A DNA stretch of 46,168 nt from Acidobacteriota bacterium (GTDB taxonomy: Bacteria > Acidobacteriota > Terriglobia > Acidiferrales > UBA7541), in NCBI GenBank assembly GCA_013286165.1, contig JABDGF010000012.1, positions 1-46,168 on the forward strand, read 5' to 3'. Position 1 is the stretch's first letter. Each line of letters starts with the position of its first letter. The notes under the pieces are model-generated. The model did no database searches. It had not been told where the DNA came from and saw only the letters and a list, made by a program, of their open reading frames with translations. Both the position numbers and the translations under genes were made by a program. This document shows positions 7,849-17,800 of the stretch, one piece after another.

Positions 7849-10380
7849 CTACTGCGGGTCGATGAACGTCACGCTCGAATCCTCCTGCGTGGACGGCGCC
7901 GCCGCCGGTTGATTCACCATCACGGCCTGATTCTTGCCGATCAGGTAAAACGCCGTGCTGCACACCGAGTCGCCCGAGCACTGGTTGCCGCTCGGATCGA
8001 ATTTCCCCGTGCCGCGGCCCGAGGTCGCGTCGATGCTCCCCAGCACGTTCGTCGAATCGCCCGTGTCACTACCGACTTTCACGTTGCCGCTGTTGTCCTG
8101 GTAGTAGTCAAACGTGTCGTACGCGCCGCTCGATCCCGAGAAGATGAAGCCACCGAAAAACTGCGCGGCCTCGCGCGACTCGTAACCACCCCGCATCGCC
8201 CGCACATTCCCCGACAAATACGTCGCATCGAATGGCCCGGTCGATTGCGGCACTAGCGTTCCAAACAACGCTTCCGCCTTCGTGCTTGTCGTTGTGTCCA
8301 GCAGATAGCCCGTGTTTGTATCGGTGAGGTAGAGCACCGCCGAATCGAACAGCAGGTTCGACGCGCCGTTCGGGAACGTGACGGTCGCGCGCCCTGAGTT
8401 CGTATCCAGCGTCACTTGCAATGCAGAGCCGGTGTTGTTCGCCGGATGTCCCGTGGCGTTGTAGCTCCGGTCGTACTCGATGTTCGCCGACGTTGAGTTT
8501 GTGAAAACCATACGCCCCACGGCCGCGCTCGATCCCATATCACTGATGTACTGCTCGCCATTCGCCCAGAAGACGCTGGCGCCGTTCAGCGAAGATTTCG
8601 ACAGCGTCGATTTTTGCAGCGTCGCGAGGCCGCCGAATATCGTGGTGGCTCCGCTCGACGACGGATCGAATTCCACAAAAACGATTTTCGTGTTATCGAC
8701 GACGTAGCCGACGAATTCCATCGGCGTGCCGAAGTTTGGAACGAAGTTCATCGTCAGCCGCCCGGTCGAATCTACTTGGCTAAGATAGCCATCGAGTTCG
8801 GCATTGGAAAGAGCCTGCCCGGACTGTGCCACGGAGGAATCGACCGTCGCGTTCAAAAACTCGCCGTTTTGAAAGTTGACGAAGAATCGCCCAACCATTG
8901 CTTGCCAGTTGCTGTTGGACGCGACATTTTGATTGAAAGGCGTGGAGAAACCAAAAGCGTATCCCCCCGCCAAATCACCGAGCCCGAAGTCGCTGGAATT
9001 CTGCAGATAAAACTTTCCGCTCGTCACTGAAAGTCCCGCGTCGCGCTCTTCGATGTTTCCGGACTTTCCGTCGGCGGCGAGCACGAATACAAATTGCAGC
9101 GCCGGGCTCGTTGGGCTGCCAGGATAGCTCGGAAATGTGAAGCTGGGAATATTGATTTGCCCGCGGATCGAATTTTCAAACGAAGTGTCCACGGTATAAG
9201 TCCCGGTCACCGGGCCTTGCGCGCTCGACACCTGAAAATCGTCATTCAGATCCACGGACGCTTGGGTGATCCGCCCCGCGCCATCCGCCGTGAAACTCAT
9301 CACCATCGCGCGCGGATTCAGCTTGCCGTCGGCGCCCTGCAGCAGCGCCGCGTAATGGCCGTTCAAGTTTCCAAGCGAAGCCGCAGCCGGGCTAACCGTG
9401 AATGAGAAATTGTCGCTCTTCGTCGAATCCGTCGCGGAAGTCGCGGTCATCGTCGGCGTATTGTTCGGAGCCGCGCCAGGAGTTGTCGGCGGCGAATAAA
9501 TCACGCTGAATTGGTCGGGCGTCTTCAGCATGCCGCACGCGGGCGAGCATGCAGTTCCACCGGCGGTAAGCGTCCAATTCACGCCGTCGTTCTTCGGATC
9601 GTTGGTCACCGTCACATTTACTGTCTTGTCCGCCGAGCCCGCCGCGATCGTCGAAAATTTATTCGTGATCGAGACTTCGATGCTGGCTTGCACCGCCGCC
9701 TGAATCGTGATCGCGTCGGTATCGCTCTTCGTCGTGTCGGTCACAGACGTCGCCGTGATCACCGGCGCATTGTTTGGCGCCGCGGGCAACGTTGCAGGCG
9801 GCGTGAACACCACGCTCGTAGTCGTCGGCGTAGAAAGGTTTCCGCACGCCGGCGAACATTTCGCGCCGCTCACCGTAAGCGTCCAGCTCACGCCAGCATT
9901 TGCGGAATCGTTCGTCACCGTCGCATTCAGCGTCACGGCCGTTGCACCTGCATTGATCGTCGAGATCTTGTTGGTGATCGAGACGGAAATCGCAGGCGGC
10001 GTTTTTGCCGCGATCGAAAATGTCACTGAATCAGACTTTGTCGAATCGGCGACCGACGTCGCCGTGATCGTCACCGAATTCGTCGTCGGCGGAGTCGCCG
10101 GCGCGGTGTACGTCACCGATGTCGTCGAATTCGCGCTGATCGTGCCCGCGCCAGTTGCCGGAGCGATGGTCCACGTCACGCCCTGATCCGCCGAGTCGTT
10201 CGTCACGCTGGCGTTGAACGTCACCGAGCCGCTCGCCGGAACGCTGGTCGTCTTATTCGTGATGCTCACTGCTACGGTCTGCGATGTTGTGCTGTGTCCA
10301 CTTCCGCTGCATCCAAATCCCGCCACCACACAAACCAAAAACGCGAGCGCCATTCCAATTCTCGAAATTCCTCGCTGCAT
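7849..10380 (-). CDS. large surface lipoprotein with three Ig-like repeats
   Basis: An 843-aa exported protein. Residues 1-23 are a signal peptide ending at Cys24 (VVAGFGC), a slightly non-standard lipobox. Residues about 36-330 hold three tandem Ig-like repeats of roughly 95 residues. Each starts with a VSITNK-type strand, has a core V(S/T)NDS/D...GV.WT, and ends with ITATSVxDxTKSD. The second and third repeats each carry a Cys pair (AKCSPACG, TACSPACG). The remaining 500 residues are a beta-rich region of unknown fold, also with a Cys pair near the C-terminus. The role is probably at the cell surface; no enzyme motif is visible. Start: ATG 10380 after a GAGGAGAGG purine tract. Divergent from the DNA-binding TPR gene across about 260 nt, in which no clear promoter was found. 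Confidence 0.85.
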   Translation of the reverse strand: MQRGISRIGMALAFLVCVVAGFGCSGSGHSTTSQTVAVSITNKTTSVPASGSVTFNASVTNDSADQGVTWTIAPATGAGTISANSTTSVTYTAPATPPTTNSVTITATSVADSTKSDSVTFSIAAKTPPAISVSITNKISTINAGATAVTLNATVTNDSANAGVSWTLTVSGAKCSPACGNLSTPTTTSVVFTPPATLPAAPNNAPVITATSVTDTTKSDTDAITIQAAVQASIEVSITNKFSTIAAGSADKTVNVTVTNDPKNDGVNWTLTAGGTACSPACGMLKTPDQFSVIYSPPTTPGAAPNNTPTMTATSATDSTKSDNFSFTVSPAAASLGNLNGHYAALLQGADGKLNPRAMVMSFTADGAGRITQASVDLNDDFQVSSAQGPVTGTYTVDTSFENSIRGQINIPSFTFPSYPGSPTSPALQFVFVLAADGKSGNIEERDAGLSVTSGKFYLQNSSDFGLGDLAGGYAFGFSTPFNQNVASNSNWQAMVGRFFVNFQNGEFLNATVDSSVAQSGQALSNAELDGYLSQVDSTGRLTMNFVPNFGTPMEFVGYVVDNTKIVFVEFDPSSSGATTIFGGLATLQKSTLSKSSLNGASVFWANGEQYISDMGSSAAVGRMVFTNSTSANIEYDRSYNATGHPANNTGSALQVTLDTNSGRATVTFPNGASNLLFDSAVLYLTDTNTGYLLDTTTSTKAEALFGTLVPQSTGPFDATYLSGNVRAMRGGYESREAAQFFGGFIFSGSSGAYDTFDYYQDNSGNVKVGSDTGDSTNVLGSIDATSGRGTGKFDPSGNQCSGDSVCSTAFYLIGKNQAVMVNQPAAAPSTQEDSSVTFIDPQ

Positions 10381-10640
10381 CGAACCTCTCCTCGTTTCCG
10401 AATCTCCGTAGCCAGTTCACGCCATTGAATCGAACCGCAGGCCGACTCGCGCGAACTTGTGCGTGCAGAAAACGACGAAAATGAGTGAGGGTCAATTCAA
10501 CTGGACGTAAAGCCTACTTGAACAGGTAAGCGCCTCAAAACACGCGCCTTGGCGGGAGAATTGAACCGTCGCTCGGCTCGCCGCCCGTGATAAACTCCGC
10601 CCAACGCTCACTGTTCCGAGGGTTTTACGCTCGCGCTCGA

Positions 10641-13037
10641 ATGACCGGCTCTTCCCAACGCCAGCCGATGTATCGTTTCGGCCTGTACGAGGTCTTTCCC
10701 GACGCCGGTGAATTGTGGAAACACGGCCACCGCATCAAGCTGCAGGAACAACCCTTCCGCCTGCTCGTCGCGCTCCTCGAGCGTCCCGGGGAAATCGTCT
10801 CCCGCGAAGCAATTCGCGAACGCCTCTGGCCCGAAAATACTTTCGTCGAATTTGATCAGAGCCTCGGCACCGCCGTCACCAAACTTCGTCAGGCGCTCAG
10901 CGACGAAGCCGACAATCCTCGCTTCATCGAAACGATTCCGAAGCGCGGTTACCGTTTCATCGCTCCGGTTACGCGCGTCGCAGCTCCCGAAGCCGCGACG
11001 CCCGTCGCGACACAAGCCGCGGCTCCGCAGGATTCACCGCAAAAACCGACTCAATCGCAGTCCGAAGCCGCGTCACCGAAAGACACCGCAACACACGCGC
11101 CGCCCGCCGCCGCGAAACGACGCTGGCTCTGGGCCGCGCTCACAGTTGTGCTCGCAGCCGCCGCGCTTGCCGCGTTTTTGTATCGCCACAACCACGCTGC
11201 AACCGCCGCGCTGCAACCCAACGATTCCCTGATCCTCGCCGCGATCGAAAACTCCACCGGCGACACAATTTTCGACGACACACTCTCGCAAGCCATCCGC
11301 GTGAAGCTCGCCGAGTCGCCTTACTTCAACGTCGTTTCCGAACGCGCGGTCCGCGCCGCCCTCACGAAATCCGGCCGCACCGCAGCCGCGCAGGCTAGCG
11401 CCAAAATTTCCACTGAAGTCGCGCGCGCGGAATGCGCCGCACTCAACGCCAAGGCCGTTGTCTCCGGCAACGTGATCGCGCGCCCCGGCGGCTACGCGCT
11501 CACGCTCATCGCTGCGCCGTGCGGTCCCGGCCGTTCGCTCGCCACCGAACAGGTCAGCGCCGCATCGCGCGAAGAAGTCTTGTCCGCGCTCGGCACCGCC
11601 ACAGACAATCTCCGCCGCAAGCTCGGCGAACCCAAAGATTCGATTCAGCGATTCGGAACGCCGGTCGCCGACGCCACCACCTCCTCGCTCGCGGCGCTTC
11701 AAGCGTTCTCCAATGGCGAGATCAAGCGCAACCGCGGCCTCGACACCGAATCGATTCAGGATTACAAGCTGGCCACCGATCTCGATCCCAATTTCGCCCT
11801 GGCCTACGCGCGCCTCGGGGTCCTCTATTGCAATTCAGACGAGCAAACCCAATGCGGAGCCAATTATCAAAAAGCCTTTGATCTTCGCGAGCACACCACC
11901 GAGCGCGAGCGCCTCATCATCACGGCGCACTACTATTCGGCCGTTCCCGGCGACCTCGAAAAAACTGTCGAGGTGTATTTGCTGTGGCGCCAGCTCTACC
12001 CCAACGACGTCGTCCCGCCGAACAACCTCTCGGACTTTTATGAGCAACTCGGCCAGCCGGATAAGTCTCTCCAGTTCGCGCGCGACGCAGTGAAGCTGAA
12101 CCCCAACAACGTGTTCCCGTACACGAACGTCGTTCAGGCCGCGCAGCGCCTCGGCAAATTCGACGAAGCAAAAAAAACCTACGCGGAAGCCGCATCCCGC
12201 AATCTCGATTACATCGGCTTTCACATGGCGCTGTTTCAAATCGCGTTTGCTGAGCACGACGACGCGGAAATGCAGCGGCAGGCGGACTGGGCGAGAGGGA
12301 ATCCTCGTGAAGGGGAACTGCTCGATCTAATCGCGTGGTCGCATGCCGCGCGCGGACAAATGAAAATCGCTCGCACCTATTTTCGCCAGGCGGAAGAAGT
12401 ATCCAGGAAAAACGGTCTCACCGAATTTGCGGCGGACATCATGGAGGACGACGCCCAGTTCGAAGTCGATTTCGGTTTTGTGCCAGAAGGACGCGCTCAA
12501 ACCGAAGCAGCTTTGAAGCTGGCACCCGATGAAATCAACGTCATAGCTTTTGCTGCGATGATTTTCGCTCGCGCGGGCGATCTCGATCGCGCCGAGTCCT
12601 ACACAGCGTCGGCGAACCGGCTCGGCCCTCACTACACCATTTATCAGAAGATCGTTCTTCCCACTGCGCGCGCTTCGATCGATCTCCATCGTTCCGATCC
12701 AAATGCCGCTCTTGCGGAACTAGCTGTCGTGTTGCCGTTCGATCTGGGGCGTGTCACCGAAATGTGCCCGATTTACTACCGCGCCGAGACCCTCATAGCC
12801 GCCCACAGATATAAGGACGCGGCCGCGGAGTATCAACGCCTCATCAATCACGCTTCGATTCGCACCGTGTCACCCTACATCCCGCTATCTCACCTCGGCA
12901 TTGCTCGCGCTCGCCGCGCCGATGGCGACACGGCCGGCGCAGCCGCCGAATACAAAACGTTCTTCGAACTCTGGAAAGATGCCGATCCAGACATTCCAGT
13001 TCTTCGCGAGGCGCGCGCGGAATTTGCTCACTTGTAA
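10641..13037 (+). CDS. CadC-like membrane regulator: winged helix, TM segment, TolB-like region, TPRs
   Basis: A 798-aa one-component regulator. Residues about 10-112 form an OmpR/PhoB-type winged-helix DNA-binding domain (YRFGLYEVFPDAGEL, RLLVALLERPGEIVSREAI, ending ETIPKRGYRFIAPV). An Ala/Pro-rich linker leads to one transmembrane helix at about 162-181 (LWAALTVVLAAAALAAFLY). The outer part begins with a TolB/FlgO-like segment (LAAIENSTGDTIFDDTLSQA) and continues with tetratricopeptide repeats to the end. This layout suggests a sensor that reads an envelope signal and binds DNA from the membrane; its targets are unknown. Start: the frame begins with GTG at 10587, but the ATG at 10641 fits the family better; ATG 10668 is a third option. 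It precedes the sigma/CHAT operon on the same strand. Confidence 0.87.
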   Translation: MTGSSQRQPMYRFGLYEVFPDAGELWKHGHRIKLQEQPFRLLVALLERPGEIVSREAIRERLWPENTFVEFDQSLGTAVTKLRQALSDEADNPRFIETIPKRGYRFIAPVTRVAAPEAATPVATQAAAPQDSPQKPTQSQSEAASPKDTATHAPPAAAKRRWLWAALTVVLAAAALAAFLYRHNHAATAALQPNDSLILAAIENSTGDTIFDDTLSQAIRVKLAESPYFNVVSERAVRAALTKSGRTAAAQASAKISTEVARAECAALNAKAVVSGNVIARPGGYALTLIAAPCGPGRSLATEQVSAASREEVLSALGTATDNLRRKLGEPKDSIQRFGTPVADATTSSLAALQAFSNGEIKRNRGLDTESIQDYKLATDLDPNFALAYARLGVLYCNSDEQTQCGANYQKAFDLREHTTERERLIITAHYYSAVPGDLEKTVEVYLLWRQLYPNDVVPPNNLSDFYEQLGQPDKSLQFARDAVKLNPNNVFPYTNVVQAAQRLGKFDEAKKTYAEAASRNLDYIGFHMALFQIAFAEHDDAEMQRQADWARGNPREGELLDLIAWSHAARGQMKIARTYFRQAEEVSRKNGLTEFAADIMEDDAQFEVDFGFVPEGRAQTEAALKLAPDEINVIAFAAMIFARAGDLDRAESYTASANRLGPHYTIYQKIVLPTARASIDLHRSDPNAALAELAVVLPFDLGRVTEMCPIYYRAETLIAAHRYKDAAAEYQRLINHASIRTVSPYIPLSHLGIARARRADGDTAGAAAEYKTFFELWKDADPDIPVLREARAEFAHL

Positions 13038-13137
13038 ATTTGTCGTCGTGTTCGCCTTTTATTTGGCCGCCGGTATCCGTGCAGTGCTATAGCTCGTCGT
13101 GTAAACTTGCACCAATTTCGAACGGGGGACAGCCGCC

Positions 13138-13818
13138 ATCTCCAGTCCCGAACTCAAGAAGAACTGGAATCTTACCGAGAGCGCCTTTCAGCAGCTTTTG
13201 GCGTGGCTCGATGAGGGTGTGCCTTCTGACGGCGCGCGTTACCTCGAAATTCGCCGCCGCCTCGTGCAGTATTTCGATCGCCGCGGGTGCATGGCCGCCG
13301 ACGACCTTGCCGACGACACGCTGAATCGCGCCGCGCGCAAGCTCGCCGAACTCGGGCAAATCGAAAACGTCGCTCCCGCGCAATACTGCTACGTCCTCGC
13401 TCGTTTCGTTTTCTTGGAATGGGTTCGCCGGCCCGCGCACAACGACAGCGAATTCAACGACGCCTCACGCTCCACCGCCACAACCGTGCGCGATTCCTCC
13501 GCGCATGAATTCGAATCTCCGGCGGCTGCGCGCGAACGCCATCTCAACGGCCTAAACCGCTGCCTCGAAAAGCTTCCGGCGCCCGATCATCAGCTCATCC
13601 TCGAGTACTATCAAGGCGACAAGCGCGCCAAGATTGAAAAGCGTTCCGAACTGGCCGCTCGCTATGGCCTTACGTTGAATGCACTTAGCGTTAGGGCGTG
13701 CCGCATTCGCAATAAGCTGGAGCGATGTGTACGAAAAAACGCGAATCGCGATGAAGTGATATCGCCAAATTCGTCTTATAAGACTGGAAGTGAAGGCCTG
13801 GATGCTTCCGAAAGATAA
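13138..13818 (+). CDS. sigma-70-like factor of the CHAT operon (possible ATC start)
   Basis: About 226 aa if started at 13138. It has a helical sigma-2-like N-terminal part (YLEIRRRLVQYFDRRGC, DDLADDTLNRAARKL, FVFLEWVRR) and a C-terminal sigma-4-like helix-turn-helix (KRSELAARYGLTLNALSVRA, CRIRNKLERC). It is probably an RNA polymerase sigma factor or a sigma-derived regulator. The only standard start in frame is TTG 13198, but the residues before it (SPELKKNWNLTESAFQQLLA) continue the same fold. No ATG, GTG, TTG or CTG occurs between the upstream stop at 13102 and that TTG. ATC at 13138, 8 nt after GGGGGA, is a possible rare start. It overlaps the next gene, so the two are translationally coupled. 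Confidence 0.75.
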   Translation: MSSPELKKNWNLTESAFQQLLAWLDEGVPSDGARYLEIRRRLVQYFDRRGCMAADDLADDTLNRAARKLAELGQIENVAPAQYCYVLARFVFLEWVRRPAHNDSEFNDASRSTATTVRDSSAHEFESPAAARERHLNGLNRCLEKLPAPDHQLILEYYQGDKRAKIEKRSELAARYGLTLNALSVRACRIRNKLERCVRKNANRDEVISPNSSYKTGSEGLDASER

Positions 13819-14755
13819 GAACGCGATCGACGACCGCATGCTGGTTGCATATTTGCTGGGCAAGCTGCCCGATGATGACGCCGAACGTCTCGACGAATTG
13901 AGCGTGGCGGACGACGCAATCGCTTCGCGCCTCAACGAAGTGGAGAACGCGCTCGTCGATGCTCACGTGCGCGGCGAACTCGCGCCCGAAGACGAAGCTC
14001 CGTTCCAATCCTTTTATCTCGCATCGCCGCTGCGCCGCGAGAAAGTGGAATTCGCGCAGGCGCTCTCGGCGGCCGCGTCGCCCGCTGCAGTGAGGGCAGT
14101 TGAGCGTCGCGGAAGATCGGTGTCGCAGCCGCGCGCTAGCTCGGCCGGCCCTTCGCCGAATTGGTTCAGTGCTCCGAGCTTCGCATTCCAGTGGGGACTC
14201 GCGCTGGCTGCCTTGGTGATCGCCGCGGTGGCGGGGTATTTGTTCTTTCAGAATCGCGAGCTTTCCGCCCGTGTGGCTGGGCTTTCTGCGCAGGAGTCCG
14301 CGCTCGAATCACGGGAGAAGGATTTGCAGGCGCAGCTCGACGCGCAGCCCGCCGTCTCGCAACCTGCTATTGTCGCGAAGTCGCCTTCGGACGCGGACAA
14401 ATCCGCGATCACCGTTCTCGCTGCGGTGTTGTTGATGCCACAGACGCGCGGCTCAGGCCAGCCCGTGGCGATCCTCGCCGATAAATCGATTGCAACGCTC
14501 CCAATAGAACTCGCGCTCGAAGCATCGGGCTTCACGCGTCTTCAGGCCACGCTCAAAGATCCCGGCACGAATCAGACCCTCTGGACCAGCGGGAATCTTG
14601 CCGTGAAGCGCGGCCCGAATCTGATCACGGCGCTCGTGAATATCCCGTCGAAGCTTTTGCGGCAGCAGAATTACGTCATTGAAGTGAACGGTATTTCGGC
14701 GTCCGGGGCGCCGGACTTGGTTGGCGCATACACGTTCCACGCGGTTCTCAGGTAA
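13802..14755 (+). CDS. membrane anti-sigma-like protein
   Basis: A 317-aa protein paired with the sigma-like factor. The cytoplasmic N-terminus (MLVAYLLGKLPDDDAERLDE, ENALVDAHVRGELAPEDEAP) resembles the acidic anti-sigma-type domain common in acidobacterial sigma operons. It has no zinc-binding HxxxCxxC motif. A single transmembrane helix at about residues 129-149 (GLALAALVIAAVAGYLFF) is followed by a short coiled coil (ARVAGLSAQESALESREKDL). The outer C-terminal domain is beta-rich and of unknown fold. The inferred role is to hold the sigma factor at the membrane until an envelope signal arrives. Start: ATG 13802 with AAGG 5 nt upstream; GTG 13790 would add four residues. Overlaps the sigma gene by 17 nt and is followed by the CHAT gene after 49 nt. 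Confidence 0.78.
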   Translation: MLPKDKNAIDDRMLVAYLLGKLPDDDAERLDELSVADDAIASRLNEVENALVDAHVRGELAPEDEAPFQSFYLASPLRREKVEFAQALSAAASPAAVRAVERRGRSVSQPRASSAGPSPNWFSAPSFAFQWGLALAALVIAAVAGYLFFQNRELSARVAGLSAQESALESREKDLQAQLDAQPAVSQPAIVAKSPSDADKSAITVLAAVLLMPQTRGSGQPVAILADKSIATLPIELALEASGFTRLQATLKDPGTNQTLWTSGNLAVKRGPNLITALVNIPSKLLRQQNYVIEVNGISASGAPDLVGAYTFHAVLR

Positions 14756-14804
14756 GCGGCTGCGCTTCACGCGCGCAACGATCGTCTGAGATACGGTTTT
14801 GTTC

Positions 14805-17800
14805 ATGTTCCTGCGAGCGCGCCTACATCGCGGCACACGTCGCTGCACGCACATCTGCGTTCGTGCGGCCGCGCTTTTGTGCCTGCTCGCGCTTGAATTT
14901 TCTTCAAACGCCTCAGCGCAGGAATCGCAGCCGCCCGCGGTTTCAGCCGCCACACCCGCGCCTCAAACTCCAGCCGAACCGCCGGTGACCATCGAAGCCG
15001 GCAAAACGATCGGCCGCGATATCGCGGGAAATCAGTCGCACGCCTACCAAATCGCAATTCCCGATGGCCAGTGCGCCGTCTTGATTGCCGATCAGCAGGG
15101 CATCGATCTCGCGATCGACGTCCTCGACTCCGATTCCGCGCCAGTCGTCGTGTACGACTCCGAGAAACGCCGCACCGGGGAAGAGAAATTCGATTTGCCC
15201 GGCACCGGCACCGGCCAAGGCACGATTCACTTCAATGTGCGCGCGGTTTACTTCGGCGCGCCGCCAGCCCGTTATCAACTGCGTCTCGCTGACACCCACG
15301 CCTGCACCGCCGCAGAAAAAGCGATCTACCAGGCGCGAATCCTGGCGCAAAAATCGAGCGCTCAATCCAAAGCCGGCAATTACGACGACGCCATCAAGCT
15401 CACCGCTCAGACCATCGACCTCGCCTCCAGCAACCTCCCGGCCGACGATCCGTTTCTCGGCCAACTCGATATGCGCCTCGCGCTCTTGCTCCGAACGAAA
15501 GGCGACCTCGCGCACGCCGAAAAGCAGCTGCAGCAAGCCGTCGATATATTTCACAAATCCCTCGGCGACGACGACCCGCTCACGGCGCAGGCCATCGGCG
15601 ATCAGGGCCTCATCTCAAGTTCTCGCGCCGACTACGCCGCAGCCACGGAAAAATTCCAGCAGGCCATCGACACGTCCGCACGCGTCCTCGCGCCCGACGA
15701 TCCCCAGGTCGCCACGTTCCTCATGGACATGGCCGTTCCTCACGAAGGCCGCGGCAATCTTGAAGGGGAGATGGCGGACCTGCAGGGCGCGCGCACGATC
15801 TACCTGAAATATCTCGCCCCCGACGACGACGAAATCACGCGCGTCACCTACGACCTGGGCGACGTGTACATGGAGTTGCACCAGCTCGATCTCGCCAAGA
15901 AATACACGCTCGAGGCACTCGCGCGCGCCGAAAAGAAATACGGCCCGAACCATCCGTACTGCGCTTACCCGCTCCAGAATCTCGGAATCATCGCGCGCCG
16001 CGAGAAAAATTACGATCAAGCTCTCGAATATCTCTGGCGCTCGGAGAAAATCCGCGAGAAATCGCTCGGCCTCCGCCATCCGATCACCGCGCAGCTCCTC
16101 GTCAACATCGCTAATGTCGATCACGATAAGGGCGACTACAACGAAGCGATCAAGTTGATGCTCCAGGCCCTCGAAATTATGGAATCCACCAGCGGCCCGT
16201 ATCATCCAAACACGCTCAAGACTCTCGCCAGCCTTTCGCGCACCTACGCGGCGCAAAATGACCCCGCGCACGCTTACGAATATCAGGCGCGCATGGACGC
16301 GATGATTCAAAAAACGCTCGCGCTGAATCTCGCCACCGGATCGGAACGCGAAAAGCTCGACTTCGCCGAATCCATTTCGAATTACAACCAGCGCAGCATC
16401 TGGATGGCCGTCGCCGAAGCGCCCGAAAATCAGCAGGCTGCAGACGGCGCCGCGCTCGCCATCCTTCAGCGCAAATCTCGCGTGCTGGACGCCGTCGCCT
16501 CGTCCATGGCCACGCTCCGCGCTCATTTGAAGCCGGAAGATCAGGCTTTGCTCGATCAGCTTTCCAACACCACCGCGGATTTGGCCAAACTGACACTCAG
16601 CGGCCCCAAGAAAATGCCGCTCGCTGACTACCAATCTCAGCTGCACGCGCTCGAGCAGAAGCGCGAGCAACTCGAAGCGCAAATCAGCCAGCGTAGCAAC
16701 GGCTACTTTGAGCCGTCGAACGACGTCACGCTCGAGTCCGTCGAAAACGCGATTCCCGAAAACGCAGCCCTGATTGAGTACGCAACGTACAAGTCTTTTT
16801 CCCCGCGCGCGGCCAGCGACGATGCCGCGTATGGAGAAGCGCAATACGTCGCGTTCGTTCTCACGCGTCACGCCAAAGTCCGCTGGGCCAATCTCGGCTC
16901 GGCGAGAGATATCGACGCAGCCCTGGCGAAGTGGCGCGACGCGCTCGCAGACCCTTCGCGTCAAGACGCCGTCGCTCTCTCGCGCGCTCTCGACGCAAAA
17001 GTGATGCAGCCGGTCCGCGCGATGACCGGCGATTCCACGCGGCTCCTCATCTCGCCCGAAGGCGACCTCAATCTCATTCCCTTCGAGGCGCTCGTCGATG
17101 AGCAGCAGAGATTTGCCGTCGAACGCTTCTCCATCACGTACCTCACCACCGGCCGCGACCTTCTGCGCCTGCAAAAGCCTCGCGCCAGCGGCACCGGGCC
17201 GATGGTCGTTGCCAATCCGCTTTTCGGCGAGCCCGCCGAACCTCTACTCGCGGAATCCACGCCTCAGAAATCGCCGGCGGCCCAGGCGGCTCGGGCGCCT
17301 CATGTGATCGAGCAGCGGCGCAGCGTCACCAGCGGCGCCACACTTTCAGACGTGTACTTCGCTCCGCTCCCCGGCACCGAGCAGGAAGCGAAGTCCATCG
17401 AATCGCTTTTCCCGGACGCGACGCTCGTCACCGGCCCGCAAGCCACCAAAGCCACACTCAAAGCCGCCAATGCGCCGGAAATTCTGCACATCGCGACGCA
17501 CGGATTTTTTCTTCAGGATTTTCCGCCAAGCCCCACAAACGCAGACTCAAAACACGCAGGCGCCGTGCCTCAAAATCCGCTGCTTCGCGCAGGCCTTGCC
17601 CTCACCGGCGCGAACCTCACAAAAGACGGCAATGAAGACGGCATACTCACCGGTCTCGAAGCCTCCGGTCTGAATCTGTGGGGCACGAAACTCGTCACGC
17701 TATCCGCCTGCGAGACCGGCATTGGCACGGTGCGCGATGGCGAAGGCGTCTATGGCCTGCGCCGCGCATTTTTCCTCGCCGGCACCGAAACTCTGATGAT

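Noticed and set aside
15615-17174. A 519-codon open frame antisense to the CHAT gene
   Set aside because: The plus-strand frame has clear signal peptide, TPR and CHAT motifs. The antisense frame has no recognisable domain, and long antisense frames are expected at this GC content and codon bias.
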